From positions 1 to 22,547 of the forward strand of contig JALKBU010000851.1 of NCBI GenBank assembly GCA_023091735.1: DNA of 22,547 nt, given 5' to 3'. The translations under genes were made by a program, and so were the position numbers. Position 1 is the first letter of the stretch. Each line of letters begins with the position of its first letter. The stretch is from Trichomonas tenax. Its lineage: Eukaryota; Parabasalia; Trichomonadida; Trichomonadidae. Shown piece after piece: positions 1 to 8,831 of this stretch. Below the pieces are notes generated by a model that saw only the letters and a list, made by a program, of their open reading frames with translations, did no database searches and was not told the DNA's origin.

Positions 1-310
1 ATTTATTTCATATTACAAGAAGTTCGCCCATTAGTAGGCCTTATTTGCTCCTCATCGATGCAAATTGTTATAGTTCAGTGCATTCATAATGAAGTAACGT
101 TCTTAAGTCTTTATTTAACGGTCTCTTTATTTTTAATGTACATATTACACTTTTAGAGGCACAATTTTTCACAGAATCATTACTGTACGTGACTCCGTTT
201 GTCATTCGTTTTGGAGCCACGACATTTGTGAATGAATTGTTTCACGTTTATTGCATAAGCGCAAAAGTATGACTATTTGAGCATTCTGCATAAAGATACT
301 TATAGGAATT
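1..310. other. AT-rich upstream region
   Basis: No gene is supported here. A sequence matching the trichomonad initiator consensus TCAYTWYT (TCATTACT) lies at 177-184, 130 bases before the ATG at 311, which is far for a trichomonad 5' leader. A short imperfect stem (CGTGACTCC pairing with GGAGCCACG) lies at about 187-222. The minus-strand open frame that overlaps this region and the next gene (202-504) has no recognisable protein features and looks like a shadow. Confidence 0.4.
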
Positions 311-1470
311 ATGATTTTCCTTGATGAAATCAATGATGCAATAGTAATTAAAGAAGAATATGATGTGAAATCAACCAAAATATTATCCGACCAAACAAAA
401 GATTTCATAAAAGTGACAGGTCTCTTATTCATGACGTCTTTCACCAACTTACTGTTTAAAACGATCGGGGATGTAGAAATCCCAAAGTTTTTTAGATTCC
501 CCATTGATATAATGCGGTCTCTAACACAAAATCAACTGAAAAAGGAACAAATTCAGCAAATCTTCTCCGAAATGTGTGATAAACAGAAAGAAACTACCAT
601 TGATCTTGCATTTATTGGGTTTATCATAGACTGTGCTTCACTTATACGTCCAAAATTCATTTTTGAACTTGCAGTTTTTTTTAAAATGGTTCATGAGCAT
701 CAAAACTTTGATTATACACCTCGAAATGAAGATTTCAGGATTGTCCTCAATAGTTTAGGTTTCGGATTTGAAACATATAACACTGCAAGTATATCTGATA
801 TCATTAGCATTTCTCCACTTGGAACGGTTTTGCATTCAGTTGTATGGGACAAACTTGAAGATCTCCAATCTGAGGCAAAGAAAGAAACCTTCGATGTTCA
901 TCAAGAACATAATGGATTATCATTGATTGATGCAGCATGTAAATATGGATCAGAAAAATGTTTTGAATATCTCAAATTGATGGGAAGCATTATCACAGAT
1001 AAAACATTTGTTTATGCTGTTGAAGGAGGTAAGAAAAGCATTGTCATGTCTTTATATAATGATGGCCATACGATATTGGATGAAGATTTAGACACTGCAA
1101 TTACTTATCACCATAATGACATTTTCAATTGGCTTCTGGAACAAAAAGGATCAATCGGAAGGATGAATGCTGCGAAGAGCTTTTATTTTGGAAACTTCGA
1201 GGGCTTTTTGTTTCTTACTGGAAATGAGAAATATATTGAATTAGAATTCGTGTTTGCTGACTTATATTGTCATTTGGTCACCATTATGATATATAATCAA
1301 TCATTCACATTTTATCATTATTATGATATGATATCAATCATTCACATTTTATCATCATTATGATATGATATCAGTCATTTACATTTTATCATCACTATGA
1401 TATGGAATCAATCATTCACATTTTATCATCACTATGATATGGAATCAATCATTCACATTTTATCATCATT

Positions 1471-1563
1471 AAAATATAAATCCCCCTTATCAATTGCAAT
1501 CGAAATGAAGTCTCTAGAAATTGTTCAATATCTAGTTGAACATGGAGCTGATGTCAATATGAA
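1471..1563 (+). repeat. Ankyrin-coding cassette copy 1
   Basis: Encodes one ankyrin-repeat core: SPLSIAIEMKSLEIVQYL followed by VEHGADVNMK, with the family's helix and 'HGADVN' turn. It is embedded between two 37-bp-unit blocks and sits in the open frame 1397-1603, which closes with TGA inside the next block. Its left border (cattaaaatataaat) is shared with copy 5 only. Confidence 0.85.
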
Positions 1564-1786
1564 AATAATCAATCATTCACATTTTATCATCATTATGATA
1601 TGAAATCAATCATTCACATTTTATCATCATTATGGTATTGCATCAATCATTCACATTTCATCATCATTATGGTATATAATCAATCAATCACGTTTTATCA
1701 TCATTATGGTATTGCATCAATCATTCACATTTTATTATCATTATGATATATAATTAATCATTCACATTTTATCATCGCTATGATAT

Positions 1787-1873
1787 AAATCCCCATTATC
1801 AATTGCAATTGAAATGAAATCCTTTGAAATTGTTCAATATCTAGTTGAACATGGAGCTGATGTCAATATGAAA
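1787..1873 (+). repeat. Ankyrin-coding cassette copy 2
   Basis: Same cassette as at 1471, with the variant residues MKSFEIVQYL. It begins 309 bases after copy 1, so it is in the same frame, but stops in the intervening 37-bp units (TGA at 1601-1603 and 1781-1783, and TAA in a nearby unit) prevent read-through. Confidence 0.85.
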
Positions 1874-2132
1874 GTAATCAATTATTCACATTTTATCATT
1901 ATTATGATATTACATCAATCATTCACATTTTATCATCACTATGATATGAAATCAATCATTCATATTTTATCATCATTATGATATTTCATTAGTCATTCAC
2001 ATTTTATCATCATTATGATATGATATCAGTCATTCACATTTTATCATCACTATGATATGTAATCAATCATTCACATTTTATCATCATTATGATATGATAT
2101 CAGTCATTCACATTTTATCATCATTATGATAT

Positions 2133-2218
2133 AATTCCCCATTATCAATTGCAATTGAAATGGAATCCTTTGAAATTGTTCAATATCTAGTTGAACATGG
2201 AGCTGATGTCAATATGAA
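2133..2218 (+). repeat. Ankyrin-coding cassette copy 3
   Basis: Same cassette, here with MESFEIVQYL. It lies 346 bases after copy 2, which moves it one base out of the frame of copies 1 and 2. The left border is 'ataattcccc' rather than 'ataaatcccc'. Confidence 0.83.
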
Positions 2219-2403
2219 AATAATCAATCATTCACATTTTATCATTATTATGATATTACATCAATCATTCACATTTTATCATCACTATGATATTACATCA
2301 ATCATTCACATTTTATCATCATTATGATATGGAATCAATCATTCACCTTTTATCATCATTATGATATGATATCAGTCATTCACATTTTATCATCATTATG
2401 ATA

Positions 2404-2491
2404 TAATTCTCCATTATCAATTGCAATTGAAATGAAATCCTTTGAAATTGTTCAATATCTAATTGAACATGGAGCTGATGTCAATATGAAA
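2404..2491 (+). repeat. Ankyrin-coding cassette copy 4
   Basis: Same cassette, ending LIEHGADVNMK, with an I for V change compared with the other copies. It starts 927 bases after copy 1, a multiple of three, so copies 1, 2 and 4 share a frame. Confidence 0.83.
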
Positions 2492-2600
2492 GTAATCAAT
2501 CATTCACATTTTATCATTATTATGATATTACATCAATCATTCACATTTTATCATCACTATGATATTACATCAATCATTCACATTTTATCATCATTATGAT

Positions 2601-2720
2601 ATGGAATCAATCATTCACATTTTATCATCATTAAAATATAAATCCCCCTTATCAATTGCAATTGAAATGAAATCCCTTGAAATTGTTCAATATCTAAAAT
2701 CATATGACGCTATTGAATGA
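2601..2720 (+). repeat. Cassette copy 5 with unique C-terminal end
   Basis: The open stretch from ATG 2601 reads through the last 37-bp unit (MESIIHILSSLKYK), then the ankyrin cassette core SPLSIAIEMKSLEIVQYL. It then leaves the array with a unique end, KSYDAIE and TGA. This is probably the original 3' end of the ankyrin gene, from which the array expanded leftwards. It shares a frame with copy 3, not with copies 1, 2 and 4. Confidence 0.7.
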
Positions 2721-2906
2721 ATATTCAACTAAGTGTTCTATATGATTAAACTAAAATATTTCCCAAATATTTACCTTCTTGAAAAGGGCATTCGTAATTC
2801 ATATAAATTCACGGTTTCACAACTTCATCTTGGAAGTTCAATGCTATAAGATGAAAATTATATCTAATTTTTAATCAATAACTAGTGTTTCACACCATAC
2901 AGTAGC

Positions 2907-2925
2907 ATCATGGCAGCCATGATGT
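2907..2925. repeat. Short perfect hairpin
   Basis: CATCATGG and CCATGATG form an 8-bp perfect stem with a 3-base loop (CAG). It lies about 60 bases outside the 176-bp inverted repeat. No T-run follows it and no function is evident. Confidence 0.6.
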
Positions 2926-2987
2926 TCCATAAATATTTATTGATATATAATGTCATATGTATGACTTAAGGGTGAACGTACGCCAAT

Positions 2988-3163
2988 AGAAGTGTTTGAA
3001 CTCTCAAATTTGATTTTTAGCGACCAAAATTGGGAAAATTAGCATTACCATTATGTAAATGTTATAATAAACCATATTTTAAAAAGTGGATAAGGTTAAA
3101 AGTCACGTTTTTTCACAATTTATTTGACACTGTTTACATTAATAAAATAGTATATATGATGCT
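2988..3163 (+). repeat. 176-bp inverted dispersed repeat, left copy
   Basis: This block is identical, base for base by reading, to the reverse complement of 10335-10510. It starts AGAAGTGTTTGAACTC and ends TATATATGATGCT. Similarity continues imperfectly for a few bases on both sides (for example ATTTTTC at the inner end and ACGC.AA at the outer end). The short open frames that cross it on both strands (3030-3230 and 3134-3322) look like chance. It is either a terminal or internal piece of a mobile element or a recently copied repeat. Confidence 0.9.
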
Positions 3164-3337
3164 AAATATTTTTCCATCTTGTTTAAATTTAAATTTGATG
3201 ATGTTCCAAAGAATACGTAATGGTTTGTAGCTTAAAGAGAGCATCATCAGTTTATGAAAAGTCTCAATTGTGAAATAAACTGAGTACGATAAAAAATGTT
3301 TTAAATCAATATCATAAGCCAATATAAATAGGATTTA

Positions 3338-3385
3338 CGGCTGTTGAAGAAGGAAGTGAACCGCATTCATATGTATTCATTGGAA
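3338..3385 (+). repeat. Direct repeat, left copy (flanks coiled-coil pseudogene)
   Basis: About 47 bases match 4276-4321 at roughly three quarters of positions. The shared core is ccgcattcata, preceded by a gaagaag block and followed by a tattcattggaa-like block. Both copies read as related peptides on either strand (plus: PHSYVFIG against PHSYIFIG; minus: MNTYECG against INMYECG), so they may be coding remnants of one family. Confidence 0.55.
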
Positions 3386-4240
3386 CAAGAACACTGAATC
3401 TACTGCATTCATTAGTTGTGTCATTTGTGCTTTGTATTTATTTTCAATCATATCAGTACTTTGATTAAGTTGTTTCTTCATTTGCGCTTTGACAGCTGTC
3501 ATTTCTCGTTGATGCTTCATGTTTAACTCTCTTATCTAAGCATCTGGAGAAAGCTCCTTAATGAGTAATTCTCGCAAATTGCTCAATTCTTCTTTGTAAT
3601 ACCGGTGATATATCATTCCCTGCTCTAATTGTTTGATTCAAAGCATTTCTTTGTCTTTTGAGAGTTGCAATTTTGTTCTCATTCGATACCTCTATAGTTC
3701 TGAGTCTGTAGAGCTGCTGCTGAAGATTTTGATTGTTGTCATTTGCTTTATCTGTGCATTTAGATCATTGATTGAAAGCTCAAGAATTAAAATCCTTCCT
3801 CCTCAAGATTTGGTGTTTTTGTTGGAGTAGGAATATTAAACTTTGTTGCCAAATCGAACTTAGCGTTGAAAAGGCTCTCTTTGAGTGAGTATATCTTGTA
3901 TTCTTGCTCATCAATCTTTTTGAGCAATTTTCATTGATCTCATCTTGAGCCTGATCGATTTCTTCCTTTTGGCTGGTTGTTGTTTTATTTAACTCTCGGA
4001 TATCTGTTGAGAATTGATCAACTATATTTCTGTGATAAATAATAGCCTTTTCTCTTCAAGAATGATACAATCTTGTTTAACCATCTTAAATCAATATATG
4101 AAGGGAGCTCAGTATGTTTGACTGATTTGTTCAGTTTAAGGAATGTGCATTGAGTAATTCGGATAATTTACCTTTAGCATCAAGCAGAAATTCCTGCTCA
4201 CTGATGTCAGTGTACATCACATCCGAATAAATAAAAAGGT
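3386..4240 (-). pseudogene. Frameshifted coiled-coil protein pseudogene
   Basis: Reading the minus strand from about 4240 downwards gives a chain of charged heptad-like stretches in alternating frames. In order they include DISEQEFLLDAKGKLSELLN, IIYHRNIVDQFSTDIRELNK, KEEIDQAQDEI, KLLKKIDEQEYKIYSLKE, NIPTPTKTPNLEEEG, INDLNAQIKQM, NENKIATLKRQRNALNQTI, YKEELSNLRELLIKELSPDA and MKHQREMTAVKAQMKKQLNQ. At least five frameshifts and several stops break it. The family is not recognised; a long coiled coil is all that can be said. The short plus-strand open frame 3633-3830 is a shadow of this gene. It is not closely similar to the intact coiled-coil protein at 17939. Confidence 0.7.
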
Positions 4241-4275
4241 GTCATTTAAAAAATGTATTATATTTGGTAGTTCCA

Positions 4276-4321
4276 ACAGCCGAAGAAGCTTCAATACCGC
4301 ATTCATACATATTTATTGGAA
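4276..4321 (+). repeat. Direct repeat, right copy
   Basis: Second copy of the ~47-base repeat described at 3338-3385, in the same orientation, on the other side of the coiled-coil pseudogene. Confidence 0.55.
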
Positions 4322-4624
4322 GCTGTAGGTTTAATGGACATGATTCATTTTTAGATGCAATAAAAATATCTTAAATTGGATTTTTCAACTGGTACATTTG
4401 ATTGAATTGAAAGATGGAATGTTTCCAAAATGTCATATAAAATATTTTGCAATTCGAAAATCCGTTGAAATTTCTCATGGAATAGAACATTAAAGTCTTC
4501 CAGAAGTCCATTTTTATCTTCCAGAATCAATTTTATCTTTCAGATTTGCATTACATTGTGCACATATCCCCATGAATTTAATTGATTTTTTTGTAAACTA
4601 TCATAAAAAGTGTCAATATTTTTG
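4322..4624. other. Upstream region of ankyrin gene
   Basis: AT-rich. Short coding-like fragments on the plus strand (for example SKMSYKIFCNSKI near 4428) suggest a decayed N-terminal part of an ankyrin gene, which would mean the downstream gene once started further left. No TCAYTWYT initiator was found close to the ATG at 4625. Confidence 0.35.
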
Positions 4625-5773
4625 ATGATAAGAGCTATCAGTAATTGCGATGTTTCAGCTCTTTCGAGACTTAAAAATTATGATCAGGAAATAGCATTTG
4701 AAAACATCACCGTTTCGCCTGTTCATTATTGTGCAATTTGTAATTCAATCGATTGTTATATTTATCTCACTCAATTTGTTGGTCTTCCTGTTAATGCGAA
4801 AAGTTCTAGAGGTATCACTCCACTACATTATGCAGCGATGTACGAAAATTGTGAAATTTTTGCTTATATTGTTTCAATCTTATATGAAAATGACCAATTC
4901 AACGAATTTTTTGAAAATGACCTCAAGCAAAATAGAGAATATAATTCCATATTCTATAAAATCGTTATAGGCGGCAAAAAACAAAACTTTGAAATTTTAA
5001 ACGAATATGGATTCAATTTTCAGACTTTAGAAAATAACAAATTTGTCGTGAAGTTTTTAATTGACAAAGCCACGCAAGCAAAATCAATTGAATGTCTTGT
5101 TTATTTAGTCACAAATCTTAATTCTAATACAAATCTTGATCAACAGATGCTTCTAATTAAAGCAATTATCAACAATTTAAGTTTTGAAGTAATTCAAATT
5201 CTTTCAACAATTTGCCCAGTCGATCTTTTTGATTCTAATCACAAATCACCCTTCTTCTATGCATGCACAAGAGTTTACGATCCTCAAATCGCTTTATTTC
5301 TACTAGAAAAGATGAGCAAAATTGAATGCGATTCAGAATTTCAAGGAGAGTCTGCTCTACATTATATTTGTCGTCTTGCAGATCCAGATGTTGCAGAACT
5401 TGCGTTTTCAAAATTTGGTAACCAAATATTACTTTACAATTTGGATAACAATCTAAACTATCCGACAGAAAACTTAATTGTAGATCAGAAAAATACAGAT
5501 AAAATTATTCGAATTCTAGATATTTTAATTAATAATAATTATGATATTAACAAAACTGGACTTTTAATGCACTTCACAGGAATGAATAAAAGTGCAAAGA
5601 TTTGCCGATTCTTAATTAATCATGGAGCTGACCCAAGAAAACCAAACAAGGATAACAAAACTTTCCTTGATAAAATCAAACCTAGAATGTCTTTCTTTGA
5701 TAAGGAAATGCTTGACCTCTATAAAGAATTAACAAACGGTAATGCAAATCTTAATATTATTTCGACAAAATAG
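4625..5773 (+). CDS. Ankyrin-repeat protein
   Basis: An uninterrupted 382-residue frame ending in TAG. The frame is open from 4607, but its first codons are not ATG; the first in-frame ATG is at 4625 (MIRAISNCDVSALSRL). Ankyrin repeats are visible at about residues 28-58 ('SPVHYCAICNSIDCYIYL'), 62-90 ('GITPLHYAAMYENCEIFAYI'), 205-235 ('KSPFFYACTRVYDPQIALFLL'), 240-265 ('GESALHYICRLADPDVAELA') and 315-350 ('SAKICRFLINHGADP'). The middle, residues 90-200, is divergent. No signal peptide or membrane segment. Ankyrin repeats mediate protein binding; the partner is unknown. Trichomonads carry very large families of such genes. It may be N-terminally truncated, since the upstream DNA holds decayed coding-like fragments. 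Confidence 0.8.
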   Translation: MIRAISNCDVSALSRLKNYDQEIAFENITVSPVHYCAICNSIDCYIYLTQFVGLPVNAKSSRGITPLHYAAMYENCEIFAYIVSILYENDQFNEFFENDLKQNREYNSIFYKIVIGGKKQNFEILNEYGFNFQTLENNKFVVKFLIDKATQAKSIECLVYLVTNLNSNTNLDQQMLLIKAIINNLSFEVIQILSTICPVDLFDSNHKSPFFYACTRVYDPQIALFLLEKMSKIECDSEFQGESALHYICRLADPDVAELAFSKFGNQILLYNLDNNLNYPTENLIVDQKNTDKIIRILDILINNNYDINKTGLLMHFTGMNKSAKICRFLINHGADPRKPNKDNKTFLDKIKPRMSFFDKEMLDLYKELTNGNANLNIISTK

Positions 5774-7336
5774 ATATTATGTTAATTACAAAGTTTTGAT
5801 TCTAGAATATATTTTTTGATTTTTACTTTTAATTCAAAAAATCCACTCAATTTTATAAATGCAGTTCACTTGAATATGTTGAAATTCAAAATAAAAGAGA
5901 TAATTCAAGATACTATCTAACTAATATTTTACACGAATCAAAGCTGAGACGGCGAAAATGAATTAAAGACACAACTCCTTAATTTTAAAATATGAAAAAA
6001 TATATTTTTGCATTTGAATAATTTCATTATTATGATTAATAAGTCTGTAACCTTCTTTATATGAATTTAAGTTCACTGTCGTTCTATTGAGAAAATATAA
6101 TACCAACCAATATAAATATCAAATTTAAGGCTTGTAATTCATACGAATAAAATCTTATGATGGATAAATATGAATGGTAATAGTTCAACAAGATTTCAAG
6201 AATACAATTTGAAAAATGATATTTTTGCAACAACATTGTGTTACAATCATATGAATATGTGCATTAGGTTTTGATGAAAGTTTATCATTGATAGTCGTGT
6301 TCAAAAACGACGAAATAGACGATCAGTGATTGTTGATTCACACAAATTGTTCGATGTTGGTATTTTGAAAGCAACACTATGTAGAATATATTATAAATCT
6401 ATATGTGTACAATATTATAATAGAAAGGACAAAATGTATCCAATTTTAAATCTCCTTGGAAATATTTTCCATGAAATAGTGAAAGTTGAATTGTATTCGA
6501 TTGACATATATTACAGCATCCTATTACAACCCTATTTGCGCTGTGCAATGATTGGAAAAACCAATATTATTATAAAGATATTTTTTGAAAATTATTAACG
6601 GAATAGAAATGACTGATAATACTTTGGTTATCATATACTGCATGAAGGTGATTTATATTTATGAGTCATGATAGAAGTGTTGTAGGGCAATTAAATTTTT
6701 ATACGCAAAGTCGGCGAAACTCGTTTTTTAACTCACTGGATTAACTTCTTGCTAAGTTATTGAACCCCAATGTACAAAATCCTGGTGTGCATGATATATT
6801 AAAGAATTAGCTAAAAAAGTCTATATTTCATTAAAATATCAGATATATCTTGCATCAAAAACATTGATTTTCCATGATGTGCTTTACTCATTATAATATA
6901 TTATATTCCCATTGTATAGCATTTTTATAACGTAAAATATGTTGTTGTCGATGATAAATAAGTAAATCTAATCACAAATTTGCTTTTTTAGCATTTTTAT
7001 GGAAAAAAGTATTCCAAGTGTTCACACATACGCTCTGTGTGTTATTCTCCTAAAAATAATGATGAATCTTTTTTGAGCGGCTAAATTTGACAAGTTTATT
7101 AAATTGAGAAGAATAATACACATATGTACATATAGAATAATTAAATATATGGCAGGATCCAGATCCACATTTTGATGAACGAAAACAAATTTCTTTGATG
7201 TTCCTGCGATTTTCAAGTGAACATCAATACTGCTCTCGTAGTGGATTTGATATTTGTTATTTCCGGAATCAGAAGACTAATAAAATAATTTTGGCCCTTT
7301 TACTCAAAATTAAATATATGAAGGCCAATATTCTTT
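5774..7336. other. AT-rich gene-poor region
   Basis: No convincing gene. The frame 6296-6598 is open for about 100 codons without an early ATG (first ATG near 6434) and includes a basic stretch QKRRNRRSVIVDSH; it could be a remnant but matches nothing I know. A motif at 6662-6680 (tgagtcatgatagaagtgt) recurs at 9916-9934 with two changes. The small open frames around 7022-7216 and 7195-7506 lack protein-like composition. Confidence 0.4.
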
Positions 7337-7364
7337 TTACCCAATTTCACAATACTTTAGCCAC
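7337..7364 (-). repeat. Tc1/mariner-like terminal sequence, right-end orientation
   Basis: On the minus strand the 28 bases read GTGGCTAAAGTATTGTG followed by AAATTGGGTAA. They match 8654-8681 at 27 of 28 positions in opposite orientation. The pattern (C)AGTGGC-TAAAGTATT resembles the terminal inverted repeats of Tc1-like transposons. As a right end, its element would lie to the left; no transposase or matching left end is visible there, so it is a solo or decayed terminus. Confidence 0.55.
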
Positions 7365-7510
7365 AGGTCTAAAGCAGGAGGTATCAGGAATTTTGATTAA
7401 AGTTTGGTTGTTCGAAACATCGCTGGTGCGTTTTTTCTTTTTTTTGAGTCACCTTTCTGAAAACAAGATTTTAATGTCACCATTGAATAAAAATGGTGAA
7501 TGTTGAATTG

Positions 7511-7592
7511 TGTTGTAGCGGTTTAGTTAACGCTAAAGGTAATATATGCCATTGGTTCGACTCCTGAAAAACCTTTTTATTTTTTTTCTTTT
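7511..7592 (+). other. tRNA-like Pol III box pair with T-run
   Basis: A box A-like segment (TAGCGGTTTAGTTAACGC, from 7516) can form a 3-bp D stem. A perfect box B (GGTTCGACTCC) lies at 7554-7564, and T-runs follow from about 7574. The distance between boxes is about 38 bases, a little short. The acceptor ends do not pair and no proper anticodon arm forms, so it is not a functional tRNA. It may be a decayed tRNA gene, a tRNA-derived repeat, or chance. Confidence 0.25.
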
Positions 7593-8653
7593 TCCTTTTT
7601 GTCGAAAAAAAAATATATTTTAAATTACATGAATTGCATTATATATAAGATATACATGGTATAATGATGTCAAAAAATACCATATCCTGCTTATCCAGCA
7701 GGAAAATTACATATTGAAATTTATTATTAGTTCATTAATCATGCTATTAATTGAATATCATTTCTCCATAGTTAGTGGATACTATTTATATTATTAGTTA
7801 GAATGACTCAAATATGCTGAAAAAATGTCTCTGACGAAAACAAAAGATTTATTTTTTCAAACATTTAAGAGGGAGAAATGAAATCAGAATAATGACTTGA
7901 ATTTTATAATAATTACATAATGAATGCTGATTGAGCAAATCGTTAAAATAGACATTTTCATTTTTTTTTCATTCATTTTTTGAAAAACGTTAGATTAAGG
8001 AGTATTACATAGTGAAAATGTTCCACATTATGAAAATATTTAATTTCAAATACTACCCAATGAATTACATTAAAGTTATTACTAAGATCTGATAATTTAT
8101 TTATATATTGCTTTAGTAGTTATAGTTAAGCAGATGATTCATTGTATGATACTAATAACAATGAGAAAATTAAATTTATATGAATGAGCGTAATCATCAT
8201 TATTTTGTTAAAATCAGTAAAATTTCAACGTTTTGTTGGGTTTGATTGATGTTCTGTGTATGGAGGTTCTAGAATTCGCCTGTATTTTGCGATTCTGCAC
8301 TCAAATATGAGAAATTATTGTTTTTCGTGATTGAATAATTTTGGACCTAAAATTGTTAACGGTATGATAATATTTTTATTACAGAATTGGATAGTGTATA
8401 CAATTTATTTGGAGAACTTTAAGTCAAAATTAATGATCATTATATGAATTTATGAGATATGAAGAAATTATGTAATTTATGAGCTGATTTTTTGAAGTTT
8501 ATCGGTACCCATGTATTGCATGGTATGCGTTAATTCATGCGGAAAAGCCTCAGCTTGCAGTTTACATATGAGTTTGGGGTAAACAGCGTTGAACCATCCA
8601 TTAAAAAATGAATCTGACAATATGACATGTAAACACCCAAAAAGGCAGGGGGA
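7593..8653. other. AT-rich region without genes
   Basis: No open frame of protein-like composition, RNA gene or repeat was seen in this stretch. A few poly-T and poly-A runs are present. Confidence 0.5.
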
Positions 8654-8681
8654 GTGGCTAAAGTATTGTGAAACTGGGTAA
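8654..8681 (+). repeat. Tc1/mariner-like terminal sequence, left-end orientation
   Basis: Reads GTGGCTAAAGTATTGTG then AAACTGGGTAA and is preceded by GA, giving AGTGGC at the edge. It matches the minus strand of 7337-7364 at 27 of 28 positions. In this orientation the element body should lie to the right, where the Myb gene sits; no Tc1 transposase or matching right end is seen. Confidence 0.55.
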
Positions 8682-8831
8682 TAACATATTTAAAAACGAT
8701 GCTTAAGGTGGGAAAGAATTTCATAGTCAAGAGTTGTTGATAAGATATTGATTGAAGAAATAAATAGATTGCAAATGATAGAAAGGAAAGAAATTGGTTT
8801 AGAACAAAAATAAAATACAAATCTGAAAGAA

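Larger units (their letters stand above)
1286..2640 (+). repeat. 37-bp minisatellite in five blocks, higher-order array
   Basis: The unit is 37 bp, measured between successive ATGATAT starts at 1323, 1360, 1397 and 1434. Its core reads as 'atcaatcattcacatttt' followed by 'atcatcattatgatat'. Blocks lie at 1286-1470, 1564-1786, 1874-2132, 2219-2403 and 2492-2639; their lengths fit 5, 6, 7, 5 and 4 units, 27 in all. Units vary mainly at the junction after ATGATAT (GGAATC, TACATC, GATATCAG, TGCATC and others) and some variants recur in the same order between blocks, suggesting duplication of whole blocks. ATGATA and TATCAT within the unit are complementary, so single strands could fold. Confidence 0.93.
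311..2720 (+). pseudogene. Ankyrin (DUF3447-type) gene disrupted by an intragenic minisatellite
   Basis: An open frame from ATG 311 to 1363 encodes 350 residues, of which about the first 320 look native. Residues 96-127 carry an 'IRPKFI'-like segment typical of the N-terminal domain of trichomonad ankyrin proteins; residues 200-280 carry degenerate ankyrin repeats, including 'DAACKYGSEKCFEYL' and 'DTAITYHHNDIFNWLLEQ'. From about nucleotide 1271 the frame enters a 37-bp tandem repeat and stops at 1363. Ankyrin-coding cassettes recur at 1471, 1787, 2133, 2404 and 2631, the last running into a plausible C-terminus ('QYLKSYDAIE' then TGA at 2718-2720). No single frame joins head and cassettes, so I call it a pseudogene. 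It could still make a truncated protein. Ankyrin proteins usually bind other proteins; the specific role is unknown. Confidence 0.7.
2721..3337. other. Intergenic region holding the inverted repeat
   Basis: Apart from the hairpin and the 176-bp repeat listed separately, this stretch is AT-rich with no recognisable gene or RNA. Confidence 0.5.

Noticed and set aside
1397..1603. 68-codon open frame as an independent gene
   Set aside because: It is two 37-bp units plus one ankyrin cassette; it stops in the next unit and is part of the array.
1286..2640. CRISPR array
   Set aside because: Spacing is regular, but the units are contiguous tandem copies without unique spacers; the interspersed segments are copies of one ankyrin-coding cassette, and the setting is eukaryotic.
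6326..6598. 90-codon plus-strand open frame
   Set aside because: Starts at GTG, which is not a start in eukaryotic nuclear genes; no ATG until about 6434 and no recognised domain.
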